Part shown: positions 1 to 7,129 of the stretch, piece after piece
Layout of the letters: every line of letters begins with the position of its first letter
Position numbering within the stretch: position 1 is the stretch's first letter
NCBI RefSeq assembly: GCF_001647195.1
Contig: NZ_LVCV01000110.1
Coordinates: 1-38,333, forward strand
DNA: 38,333 nt
From: Rhodococcus sp. EPR-157
Lineage (GTDB): Bacteria > Actinomycetota > Actinomycetes > Mycobacteriales > Mycobacteriaceae
Direction of reading: 5' to 3'
Translations under genes and position numbers: made by a program
The notes under the pieces: model-generated
Databases searched by the model: none
Seen by the model: only the letters and a program-made list of their open reading frames with translations
What the model was told of the DNA's origin: nothing

Positions 1-218
1 TCCTTGATGTGTCTGTTCAACAGCGTGTAGACCATCGACAGACAGGGACTGGTCCCCCAGTGGCCGAGCAGCCGCGGCTTGATGTGCGATGCATCGAGGG
101 GCTCGCGCAGCAGGGTGTTGTCCTTCAAGTAGATCTGGGCCACGGTCAAGTAGTTGGCGGCAGCCCACCACGCGAGGTCGAGATCGAGGTCTTCGGTCGA
201 GTACTCGTGAGCGGTCAC
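1..218 (-). CDS. Phosphoketolase, N-terminal part (gene runs off the window)
   Basis: Reading leftward from a GTG at 216-218, the frame stays open to the window edge, giving about 72 residues. They include [25 protein letters not shown] and [13 protein letters not shown], which match the conserved N-terminus of the XFP phosphoketolase family. That family splits xylulose-5-phosphate and/or fructose-6-phosphate with phosphate to acetyl phosphate using thiamine diphosphate, in the cytoplasm. The start is supported by a purine-rich ribosome-binding stretch (AAGGAAGGGA) just upstream. The rest of the gene, roughly 700 or more codons, lies left of position 1, so substrate preference and integrity cannot be judged. 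Confidence 0.9.
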   Translation of the reverse strand, partial: MTAHEYSTEDLDLDLAWWAAANYLTVAQIYLKDNTLLREPLDASHIKPRLLGHWGTSPCLSMVYTLLNRHIK

Positions 219-344
219 AGGCGTCCCTTCCTTGTGTACATCCCTCGACTCTCCTCCCCACACGTCAACACGAGGGTGATTTCAGGTGACGAATGTGATG
301 CGCTAGTCTTGGACCCGCCCACAGGCACGCCGGAACTTCGGCGG

Positions 345-417
345 GCCCCCGTAGCTCAGGGGATAGAGCGTTCGCCTCCGGAGCGAAAGGCCGCAGGTTC
401 GAATCCTGCCGGGGGCA
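345..417 (+). tRNA. tRNA-Arg (anticodon CCG)
   Basis: A complete cloverleaf can be folded by eye. The acceptor stem GCCCCCG (345-351) pairs with CGGGGGC (410-416) and the discriminator is A417. The anticodon stem TTCGC/GCGAA closes loop CTCCGGA with anticodon CCG at 378-380, which reads Arg codon CGG. The T stem GCAGG/CCTGC (393-397/405-409) closes the standard TTCGAAT loop. CCA is not encoded. A TAGTCT hexamer at 304-309 is a possible -10 element. Confidence 0.97.
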
Positions 418-431
418 CCCAAATAGTCACC

Positions 432-463
432 TTCGAACCTGCGCCGCGAGGCGCAGGTTCGAA
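432..463 (+). terminator. Perfect 14-bp hairpin after tRNA-Arg
   Basis: TTCGAACCTGCGCC (432-445) and its exact reverse complement (450-463) enclose a GCGA loop, 15 bases past the tRNA. There is no U-tract, which is common for GC-rich actinobacterial terminators. The right arm repeats 12 bases of the tRNA T-arm (CGCAGGTTCGAA, 392-403). Termination or processing of the tRNA transcript is the simplest role; a relic of an integration site is the alternative. Confidence 0.6.
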
Positions 464-511
464 CGTGCCGCTTCTCGAATGCCGGACAGTCAGGGGCACT
501 ACCGCTCCCGC

Positions 512-742
512 TCAGGCATCGCCAATCCCGTACGCCTTAGCCATGACAGTCTCTATTACGTTGCACGGCAACATTCTTAGGTCTTGACCTGATTTCGCGC
601 CAGCCCGATCAACGACAGTAATCGGCCCTCCGATGATCACGAGCCGTTCGACCATGTCCGGATGAGCGATCGCAAGTCGCATGGCCACGATCGAACCCAT
701 CGAATGCCCGATGAACGCTGCGGCCCGGACGTCGAGCCTCAC
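512..742 (-). pseudogene. Alpha/beta-hydrolase remnant
   Basis: The 76-residue frame contains FIGHSMGSIVAMRLAIAHPDMVERLVIIGG, the nucleophile elbow (GHSMG) and following strand of alpha/beta hydrolases. A complete member is about 250-300 residues. Here the N-terminal strands and oxyanion region are missing, with an in-frame TGA four codons upstream of the GTG. The C-terminal catalytic Asp and His regions are absent too. It is best read as a broken gene, once divergent from the flavin-reductase operon across the promoter at 906-951. It may once have served the same pathway, but this is inference. Confidence 0.65.
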
Positions 743-905
743 AGATGGCGGTCACTGCACCTCAAGTCCTTCGGAAGTTGTTCCGGCGCGCGAGAATTGA
801 GAATCTCCGAACCCCGGGAGTGGGGACATGACGGTTCTACCGGAGCTGCTGGGCCGCCCAGCGACGTCGTATCGCCAGTTCGCGACCCGCGTCACGCAAC
901 TTCGA

Positions 906-951
906 TTGACTTCATGTCAGTATTGACATTAAGTCAACCAACGCCTAGGTT
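906..951 (+). promoter_or_regulatory. Promoter with tandem palindromic operator (copy 1)
   Basis: Two 15-bp palindromes lie 2 bp apart: TTGAC-TTCAT-GTCAG (906-920) and TTGAC-ATTAA-GTCAA (923-937). The second overlaps a promoter with -35 TTGACA (923-928), a 17-bp spacer and -10 TAGGTT (946-951). Transcription would start near 958 and read into the ribB remnant, flavin reductase and E1-like gene. The same layout recurs at 5000-5045. The TetR regulator encoded near 6415 is the natural candidate ligand-responsive repressor. Confidence 0.75.
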
Positions 952-1049
952 CGGTGGCATAGTCGGCCGTGCTGCCCGGTTCGAAAGGTAAATGTCATGG
1001 CAATACTGACCGACATCGCAACCGGATCACGTCGTGACGGTGCCGAGTT

Positions 1050-1260
1050 GTGCCATTGCATCCGGGTCCGATCGTCGTGGCATCCACACACCGCGCCGGC
1101 TTCGTCGTCTTCGCCGCGCACACGATCACAGGAACAACCACAGGTATCTCTGCGGCCGACCGAGCGATCACGGCTCGCCGACTGCTCGATCCATCAGCGG
1201 AACCGGCGAGGTTCACCGCAGAAGCACAACCTCCCGGTCTTCACGCACCGAACGACGTAT
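1050..1260 (+). pseudogene. Decayed fragment of 3,4-dihydroxy-2-butanone-4-phosphate synthase
   Basis: The frame from 1050 contains THRAGFVVFAAH and, soon after, TGTTTGISAADRAITARRLLDP and ARFT. These match the RibB segment H-x-x-A-F-x-V-x-V-x-A...TGISAxDRAxTxxxLxDP...DFxRPGH. Only about 65 residues of a roughly 200-residue enzyme are recognisable. The region before 1050 (from an ATG at 997, with ILTDIATG) is in another frame, and the downstream RPGH region has decayed to AEAQPPGL. RibB makes the four-carbon precursor of riboflavin. Copies near flavin monooxygenase genes can boost FMN supply, so a dead copy here suggests the cluster once had one. No working protein is expected. Confidence 0.6.
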
Positions 1261-1312
1261 CCAACGACCAGTCGTCCTCGAAGACACCTCGTACACAGGA
1301 GAACTCACTCTC

Positions 1313-1837
1313 ATGGACATCCGAACGTTCAAGGACGCAATGGCGCGCGTCACCGGACCCGTTGCCATCGTCACCTCCTACGAGGACGGTGTACCGCACG
1401 GCACCACCGTCAGCTCGTTGGCTTCCCTGAGCCTCGATCCAGCGATGGTGTCGGTGGCGCTGGACAACGCGTCGTCGATGTTGAACATCGTGCGGCGAAC
1501 CCGAAGTTTCGGAGTCAACATCCTCGCCGTCGACCAGCACGAGTCCGCTGCACGCTTCGCCGGCCCCCGCGAGGAACGGTTCGCCGGTTCCGGATGGCAG
1601 CTCAGTAGCTGTGCACCTCGTCTTCCCGGCACGTCCGCGTGGTTGCACTGCACTGTCGCTGCCGACGTGGCCGGCGGCGATCACACGCTGATTCTCGGCG
1701 AAGTTGTCGACTGTTCGATCGGCGACAATGCCCCGCTGGCATACAGCCTGCGGACCTTCGGATCGCTCACACCCCATCCGCCTCGGACCACGCCCCTTTC
1801 GTTGATCGGCTCGAACCTCACCACCGACACGCGGTGA
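1313..1837 (+). CDS. Flavin reductase (HpaC/HsaB-like, FMN-binding split barrel)
   Basis: The protein has 174 residues, typical for the flavin-reductase-like family. Such enzymes use NAD(P)H to reduce FMN or FAD and pass the free reduced flavin to a partner monooxygenase. Family features are MARVTGPVAIVTS near the N-terminus, the TTVSSLASLSLDP flavin-binding stretch, FGVNILA and the terminal ADVAGGDHTLILGEVV. The ATG at 1313 is chosen because AGGAGA lies about 10 bases upstream and the family match begins there; longer in-frame readings run into the ribB remnant. The acyl-CoA-dehydrogenase-fold monooxygenase at 5138 is the likely partner, since the two share the same operator design. Confidence 0.9.
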   Translation: MDIRTFKDAMARVTGPVAIVTSYEDGVPHGTTVSSLASLSLDPAMVSVALDNASSMLNIVRRTRSFGVNILAVDQHESAARFAGPREERFAGSGWQLSSCAPRLPGTSAWLHCTVAADVAGGDHTLILGEVVDCSIGDNAPLAYSLRTFGSLTPHPPRTTPLSLIGSNLTTDTR

Positions 1838-2109
1838 CAAAGGTCAATCCGACCAATAATGTCGCCTCCCCGCGGTCGCAAACAATGCAATCTGCATCAT
1901 GTGCAGGGCAACACTTGCGCAACAAGCAGAACCACTGATGCACTGTTCTTCATCGAACACAGTTACACCCTTTCGGCGATTCGCAACCCGAACGCCCGTC
2001 CGGACCACAGGACCACACTCGGTCCCCCTGTCGTCCGTTCGACATCACGTGCCCTCCGGCCCTCAGCCGACACCGGGACGATTCTCATCGCCGATTCAGG
2101 AGCATCTTC

Positions 2110-4464
2110 ATGACCAGCATCAGCCCCGCCGGCCGCCGTTCGCCCACCGGTGATGGCGAAGACTTGCACGCGATCGCCGAGCGGGTGCTGTGGTTGTCGA
2201 CGTCCATGATTCACCATGCCAACCGGATTCGCCCCAATTCGACCGGGCTGAAGGTCGGCGGCCACCAAGCCTCCTGCGCGTCGATGGTCTCGATCATGAC
2301 GTCGCTGTGGTTCGAGCAACTGCAGCCAGGAGACCGTGTGTCGGTCAAACCTCACGCCTCCCCGGTGCTCCACGCGATCAACTATCTCCTCGGCGAGCTG
2401 GATGAGCAGTACCTGACGACGCTCCGCGCGTACGGCGGTCTGCAGTCGTACCCGTCCCGTGCCAAAGACCCCGACACCGTCGACTACTCGACCGGTTCGG
2501 TGGGAATCGGTGCCACTGCACCGATCTGGGGTGCGATGTCAAGACGCTTCGTCGAAGACCGGTTCGGCGCGACCGACTCCACCCCCCGCACCGGCCGCTT
2601 CAGCGGACGGCAATATTCGCTGGTCGGCGACGCGGAACTCGACGAAGGGGCGGTGTGGGAAGCAGTCATCGACCCGGGTATCGCAGAACTCGGCGAGATC
2701 GTGTGGATCGTCGACCTCAACCGCCAGTCACTGGATCGGGTGGTGCCGAACATCGCCGCACGCCGTCTCGAGAAGATGTTCGACGCCGCAGGGTGGCAGG
2801 TCATCACCGTCAAATTCGGCCGTCTGCTCGAAAACCTGTTCACCCGCACCGGCGGTGACGCGCTGCGTCGCCGCATTCTGGACATGCCCAACCCCGAGTA
2901 TCAGCGTCTGCTGCGCTGCTCGGCGGCCGAGGTGCGAAACCGCCTGCCCGGAAACGGATCCGACGCGACGGCCATCACCGGGCTGATTGCCGATCTCGAT
3001 GACGCCATGCTCACCGAGTCGATCCGCAACCTCGGCGGGCACGATCTGGACGCGCTTCGTGAGGCCTATTCTCACATCGACGACACCCGTCCGACGGTCA
3101 TCATCGCCTACACGGTCAAGGGCTTCGGTCTGCCTACTCAGGGACATCCGCAGAACCACTCCTCATTGTTGTCCGTCGAGGAATATGCCACTCTCGCGGT
3201 GTCACTCGGTACCGACCCGAGTTCCCCGTGGGGCAGGTTCGACGACGACAGTAAGCCCGGGAGGTTGTGCACCGAGGTTGCCGAACGTCTTGGTCGCACA
3301 TCGGTCCCCTACACCGAGCCGCCTAGAATTCCCACCGACATCGGTCGAACCCCGAAGGGCACGGCGACGACACAGGCCGCTCTCGGCCGTACTCTGATCG
3401 ACCTGACCCGCGAGGCACCGGACGCGGCTCGTCGCGTCGTCACGGTCAGTCCAGACGTCAGCTCGACCACCAACCTCGGCGGCTGGGTCAACAAGGTCGG
3501 CGTGTGGTCCTCGTCGGATCGGCACGACTGGTTCGGCGACGACTCCGAAACGATCATGCACTGGCGCGAGGGTCCGAGCGGCCAGCACATGGAACTCGGC
3601 ATCGCCGAAACAAACCTCGTCGGACTGATGGGCGAACTCGGTGCCACCTGGAGCCGTTGGGGACAGCCGCTGTTCCCGATCGGTGTCATGTACGACCCGT
3701 TCGTCGAGCGCGCTCTCGAACCGTGGTCGTACGGCATCTACGCCGGTGGTCAGTCGATCCTCGTCGGCACTCCGTCCGGAGTCACGCTTGCCGCGGAAGG
3801 CGGTGCGCACCAATCGATCAAGACACCGTCGATCGGACTCGAACAGCCCGGCTGCATCACTTATGAACCTGCATTCGCCATCGACGTCGAATGGACCCTG
3901 CTCGCCAGCATCGCGCGGCTCGGCCGGCCCGACGGCACCTCGGCGTACCTGCGATTGTCGACGCGCCCCGTCGACCAGGCGAAGGCCGACGTTCCCACCG
4001 ATCCGGCTGCCAGAGAACGTCGACGACGTCAGGTCGTTGCGGGCGGATACCCGCTGGTGCGTCGCGAAGGTGCAACGGTGACTATTGCGGCCATGGGCTC
4101 CGTCATCACCGAGGCACTGGATGCGGCCGAGCGACTGGAGCAGGTCGGCGTGATCGCGGACGTTCTGTGCATCACCAGTCCGGGCGAACTCTTCCGAGCA
4201 GTGCAGGCGAGGAAAGGTCAGCACGTCGGCGAGTCCTGGATTCTCGATCAACTCCTGCCCGCGGATCGAGCGACGCCGATGGTGACGGTGCTCGACGGCC
4301 ACCCGCACACTCTTGCGTTCCTCGCGAACGTCAACCGAGTGGCGTCGACGTCGTTGGGAGTGAGCAACTTCGGGCAGGTGGGATCACTCGACGAGGTGTA
4401 CAAGCACCATCACATCGACACCGACTCCATCGTCGGCGCTGCACTCGACGTCACCGGTCACTGA
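2110..4464 (+). CDS. Pyruvate-dehydrogenase-E1-like 2-oxoacid dehydrogenase / transketolase-family protein
   Basis: This 784-residue protein belongs to the homodimeric E1 (AceE/MdeB) branch of thiamine-diphosphate enzymes. The N-terminal half has GHQAS (residues 51-55), KPHASP (80-85) and the cofactor motif GDAELDEG (173-180) followed by N204 in DLNRQSLD, the usual GDG...N signature with Ala replacing the last Gly. The C-terminal half has HMELGIAETNLVGLMGELG and GGAHQSIKTPSIGLEQPG, typical of the transketolase pyrimidine domain. AceE proteins are about 890-930 residues, so this one is shorter. No E2 or E3 gene is nearby. A house-keeping AceE role is unlikely; decarboxylation of an unusual 2-oxoacid is inferred. 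An AGGAG lies 8 bases before the ATG. A 272-bp gap precedes the gene, in which I see no gene. Confidence 0.85.
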   Translation: MTSISPAGRRSPTGDGEDLHAIAERVLWLSTSMIHHANRIRPNSTGLKVGGHQASCASMVSIMTSLWFEQLQPGDRVSVKPHASPVLHAINYLLGELDEQYLTTLRAYGGLQSYPSRAKDPDTVDYSTGSVGIGATAPIWGAMSRRFVEDRFGATDSTPRTGRFSGRQYSLVGDAELDEGAVWEAVIDPGIAELGEIVWIVDLNRQSLDRVVPNIAARRLEKMFDAAGWQVITVKFGRLLENLFTRTGGDALRRRILDMPNPEYQRLLRCSAAEVRNRLPGNGSDATAITGLIADLDDAMLTESIRNLGGHDLDALREAYSHIDDTRPTVIIAYTVKGFGLPTQGHPQNHSSLLSVEEYATLAVSLGTDPSSPWGRFDDDSKPGRLCTEVAERLGRTSVPYTEPPRIPTDIGRTPKGTATTQAALGRTLIDLTREAPDAARRVVTVSPDVSSTTNLGGWVNKVGVWSSSDRHDWFGDDSETIMHWREGPSGQHMELGIAETNLVGLMGELGATWSRWGQPLFPIGVMYDPFVERALEPWSYGIYAGGQSILVGTPSGVTLAAEGGAHQSIKTPSIGLEQPGCITYEPAFAIDVEWTLLASIARLGRPDGTSAYLRLSTRPVDQAKADVPTDPAARERRRRQVVAGGYPLVRREGATVTIAAMGSVITEALDAAERLEQVGVIADVLCITSPGELFRAVQARKGQHVGESWILDQLLPADRATPMVTVLDGHPHTLAFLANVNRVASTSLGVSNFGQVGSLDEVYKHHHIDTDSIVGAALDVTGH

Positions 4465-4505
4465 CGACAGTCGACTCGAACAGGGTTACGCCGCAGCCCA
4501 TTTGG

Positions 4506-4525
4506 GCCAACCCACGTCAGTTGGC
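4506..4525. terminator. Possible hairpin between convergent genes
   Basis: GCCAAC (4506-4511) and GTTGGC (4520-4525) form a 6-bp stem with an 8-base loop across the end of the SRPBCC gene, just past the E1-like gene. It could end transcription in both directions. The stem is short and has no U-tract, so support is weak. Confidence 0.3.
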
Positions 4526-4954
4526 TTCGAGATACGCTGCGAGCCCGTCCAGCGTTGCCGTGAGCTTCTTCTTGAACGTGCCCTGCAACGCCTTGCCTAC
4601 CACTCCGAACAACAGCGGACTGGTCACCTCCAAATCGAGAGTGACAGTCGATCCACTCCCGCGGCCATCGCACTGCATCTTCAGACGAATCTTCGAGCCT
4701 GTGGACCCGGATCCGACGAGAACCAGTTCCCGAGGCGGGCGAAGCGCTTCCACCCGGAACTCGATGGTGTCGGTGATGCTGGCGATCTTGATCTTTTCGA
4801 CCATCGTCGATCCGACTTCGAGCTCACTGGGCGGCATTTCCTCCCACCCCGCGTGCAGTGCATGCCACTTCTCGAAGGTGCTCGTGTCGGACAGCGTCGC
4901 CCACACCTTCTCCTGTGGAGCAGGCACATCTTGCGTCATGGTGATGATCGGCAT
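4517..4954 (-). CDS. SRPBCC / polyketide-cyclase-like small ligand-binding protein
   Basis: The 145-residue protein starts PIITMTQDVPAPQEKVWATLSDTSTFEKWHALHAGW, the typical opening of the START/Bet v 1-like SRPBCC fold (beta strand, then PxxxVW, then a Trp-containing loop). It ends with the long C-terminal helix (GKALQGTFKKKLTATLDGLAAYLEAN) that closes the hydrophobic cavity. Members bind hydrophobic ligands or act as cyclases, hydratases or carrier subunits; no catalytic residue is evident. AGGAAGGAA precedes the ATG. It is transcribed away from the monooxygenase gene, with the double palindrome at 5000-5031 between them, and so is likely co-regulated with the cluster. Its exact role is unknown. 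Confidence 0.8.
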   Translation of the reverse strand: MPIITMTQDVPAPQEKVWATLSDTSTFEKWHALHAGWEEMPPSELEVGSTMVEKIKIASITDTIEFRVEALRPPRELVLVGSGSTGSKIRLKMQCDGRGSGSTVTLDLEVTSPLLFGVVGKALQGTFKKKLTATLDGLAAYLEAN

Positions 4955-4999
4955 ATCGGTTCCTTCCTGAGGGAGCTATCGGGTAATCACCCCATAGAA

Positions 5000-5045
5000 T
5001 TGATTTGAAGTCAAGATTGACATCAGGTCAACCGACCCCTATTTT
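5000..5045 (+). promoter_or_regulatory. Promoter with tandem palindromic operator (copy 2)
   Basis: TTGAT-TTGAA-GTCAA (5000-5014) and TTGAC-ATCAG-GTCAA (5017-5031) are separated by 2 bp, exactly the arrangement at 906-937. The second palindrome overlaps -35 TTGACA (5017-5022); a 17-bp spacer leads to -10 TATTTT (5040-5045), driving the monooxygenase gene. The divergent SRPBCC gene lies on the other side, and its own promoter is probably covered by the same operator. Confidence 0.75.
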
Positions 5046-5137
5046 CGAGTGACACAGATCGCACGAAGCGATGATGCTCACGATTCCGATGCCAGACCGC
5101 CTCTCGTTGGCGCAAGGCCGAAACGAAGAGAGAAGCC

Positions 5138-6343
5138 ATGACAAGTTCGACCGAAGTTCAATCCGTCGAGACCGGTGTCGATGTGCTCGACAATCTGCGC
5201 GCGCTCGTCCCGGAGCTGAAAGCGAATGCGTTCGAGAACGAGAAGGCACGACGGCTCTCCGAAGACACTGTCGACGCACTCCGACGCGCGGGGGCTTTCC
5301 GGGTGGCGGCACCGAAACGCTTCGGAGGCCTCGAAACCAACTTGAGGACCATGCTCGACGTGTCGGCGATCATCGCAGAAGGAGACGCAGGCGCATCCTG
5401 GGTGACCACCCTGTCCAACGTCAACGACTGGGCCGTCGGACTCTACGACGATCAAGCCCAGGCCGAGGTCTACGCCGACGGACCGGACGCCATCATTGCC
5501 GGAGTCGTGTCCCCCGGCGGGACGGCACGCCCAGTACCCGGCGGTTACCTTGTCTCCGGCACATGGCCCTACGCTTCGGCGAGCCTGCATTCCAACTGGT
5601 TCACCGGCGGTTTGCTGATCAACGACGACGACGGTGACCTACTCGATCAGGGCATGGCGCTGATCCCCCGTTCGGACTACCGCATCGACGACACCTGGTT
5701 CGTCGCCGGCATGCGGGCCTCCGGCAGCAATACCGTCGTCGCCGAGGACGTATTCGTACCCGAACACCGCATGCTGTCCATGATCCCGGCGTTCTCCGGA
5801 TCAAACGTCGCTGACCGCACCGACTCCGCGTTCGCACGCTCTGCCTTCGGCCCCATGCTCGTCATGGTGCTTGTCGGTCCGCAGCTCGGAATGGGCCGCG
5901 CCGCACTCGAGCTCGTCCGAACGAAGGCAGCCGGGAAAGCGCTGGCCTATACCGTGTTCGAGCGCCAAGCCGACTCGGTGGCATTTCAGATGATGCTCGC
6001 CGAAGCCGCACTCAAGGTCGACACAGCCCACCTGCATGCCTACCGCGCAGCCGAGGACGTCCAACGTGCGGCAGAAGCCGGTGAGTATCCGGACCTGCTC
6101 TCGCGCGCCAGAATCCGTGGTGACGCAGCCGTTGCACTACGCAGCATCACCGAAGCACTCAACATACTCATCGACGCCACCGGCGCCGGTGCTTTCGCCG
6201 ATGTCAACGCCCTCCAGCGCATCTGGCGAGACTCCAACGTCGCTGCCCGCCACGCCGTCATGCTTCCGCGCGTATCGATCGAGACGTACGGCAAAGCCCT
6301 CCTCGGCGTCGAACTGCACGACCACATCACGCCGATCATCTGA
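5138..6343 (+). CDS. Acyl-CoA-dehydrogenase-fold flavin-dependent monooxygenase (group D)
   Basis: The 401-residue protein has the acyl-CoA dehydrogenase fold. The N-terminal helices include LRRAGAFRVAAPKRFGGLE, the middle beta domain has WPYASASLHSNW and MRASGSNTVVAEDVFVP, and the C-terminal helical domain ends RIWRDSNVAARHAVM. The RD...RH arrangement and missing acyl-CoA dehydrogenase catalytic Glu fit the oxygenase subfamily (HsaA, HpaH and DszC relatives). Those enzymes use reduced FMN or FAD from a separate reductase to hydroxylate phenols, amines, indoles or thiophenes. The flavin reductase at 1313 is the likely partner. A GAGAG lies just before the ATG. The substrate cannot be read from the sequence. 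Confidence 0.85.
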   Translation: MTSSTEVQSVETGVDVLDNLRALVPELKANAFENEKARRLSEDTVDALRRAGAFRVAAPKRFGGLETNLRTMLDVSAIIAEGDAGASWVTTLSNVNDWAVGLYDDQAQAEVYADGPDAIIAGVVSPGGTARPVPGGYLVSGTWPYASASLHSNWFTGGLLINDDDGDLLDQGMALIPRSDYRIDDTWFVAGMRASGSNTVVAEDVFVPEHRMLSMIPAFSGSNVADRTDSAFARSAFGPMLVMVLVGPQLGMGRAALELVRTKAAGKALAYTVFERQADSVAFQMMLAEAALKVDTAHLHAYRAAEDVQRAAEAGEYPDLLSRARIRGDAAVALRSITEALNILIDATGAGAFADVNALQRIWRDSNVAARHAVMLPRVSIETYGKALLGVELHDHITPII

Positions 6344-6414
6344 TCAGCACCTAGGATTCTATCCACCGTCGGCGACCGCCGGGTGGGTAGTAGGCCTTGA
6401 AGATTGGACTCGCG

Positions 6415-7089
6415 GTGCCAGATAGTTCCGCCAAACCGGCTGCCCGGGCCTCCCGGGCAGCCGCTCGAGCAGCCGAAACCCGTCAGCGCCTGATCGACGC
6501 GGCGGTGGAACTGTTCGCCGAGGCCGATTACGACAAGGTCGGCGTCGCGGACATCGTGGAAGCGGCAGACGTTGCCCACGGCTTACTGTTCCACTACTTC
6601 GGTAACAAGAGAGGTATCTACCTCGAAGCGATGCGGGCAACGGCCGCCGGAATGTCCGAGGCGTTCGCGGGCATTCCCGATTCGACACCGGATGTGCAGA
6701 TACGAGCTGCGTTGACCGCGCACTTGACCTACCTCAGCCTCCATCGAGGGCTGGCGCTGCGTATGGTGCTGGGCGGCAGAGGAGCAGATCCCGAAGCGTG
6801 GGAAGTGTTCGACAATGCCCGCACGGTGGTCTTGTCCGGAACAGCGGCTTTGCTGGGACTCGATGCAGACAACGCCGCAGTCAAGATGGTCGGACGCAGC
6901 ACAGTGGCAGCAATCGACGAAGCAACCGCGCGCTGGCTCGACGACGAGGCCAGCTTCACGATCGACCACATGGTCGGATGGCTCACTCATCTGATCGTTG
7001 CGTGCCTGCGTTCCGGCCCGGCCCTGGACCCGACGCTCTCGGTGGACAACGCCGTCGCCACTCTGTTGGGAACCGACCGCTCGACGTAA
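6415..7089 (+). CDS. TetR-family transcriptional regulator
   Basis: The N-terminal helix-turn-helix is clear: TRQRLIDAAVELFAEADYDK, then VGVADIVEAADVAHGLLFHYFGNKRGIYLEAM, the Y/HYFxNKxxL ending of TetR DNA-binding domains. The remaining roughly 150 residues form the ligand domain. The GTG at 6415 (224 residues) and a TTG at 6397 (230 residues) are both possible; neither has a strong ribosome-binding site. The gene lies about 70 bp after the monooxygenase gene on the same strand, so it may be read from the promoter at 5017-5045. It is the best candidate to bind the two double palindromes, which would make it autoregulated. The ligand is unknown. Confidence 0.88.
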   Translation: MPDSSAKPAARASRAAARAAETRQRLIDAAVELFAEADYDKVGVADIVEAADVAHGLLFHYFGNKRGIYLEAMRATAAGMSEAFAGIPDSTPDVQIRAALTAHLTYLSLHRGLALRMVLGGRGADPEAWEVFDNARTVVLSGTAALLGLDADNAAVKMVGRSTVAAIDEATARWLDDEASFTIDHMVGWLTHLIVACLRSGPALDPTLSVDNAVATLLGTDRST

Positions 7090-7129
7090 CCGGCGCTCCT
7101 CGGGGGCTTGTTCGTTCGGCGGTGCGAGA

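Noticed and set aside
345-463. Integrated prophage or island next to tRNA-Arg
   Set aside because: No integrase gene and no matching second att-like repeat of full length within the window; only a 12-base copy in the hairpin.
3202-4308. 368-codon minus-strand frame inside the E1-like gene
   Set aside because: Shadow of the plus-strand coding sequence, which carries the family motifs; no ribosome-binding site or recognisable domain.
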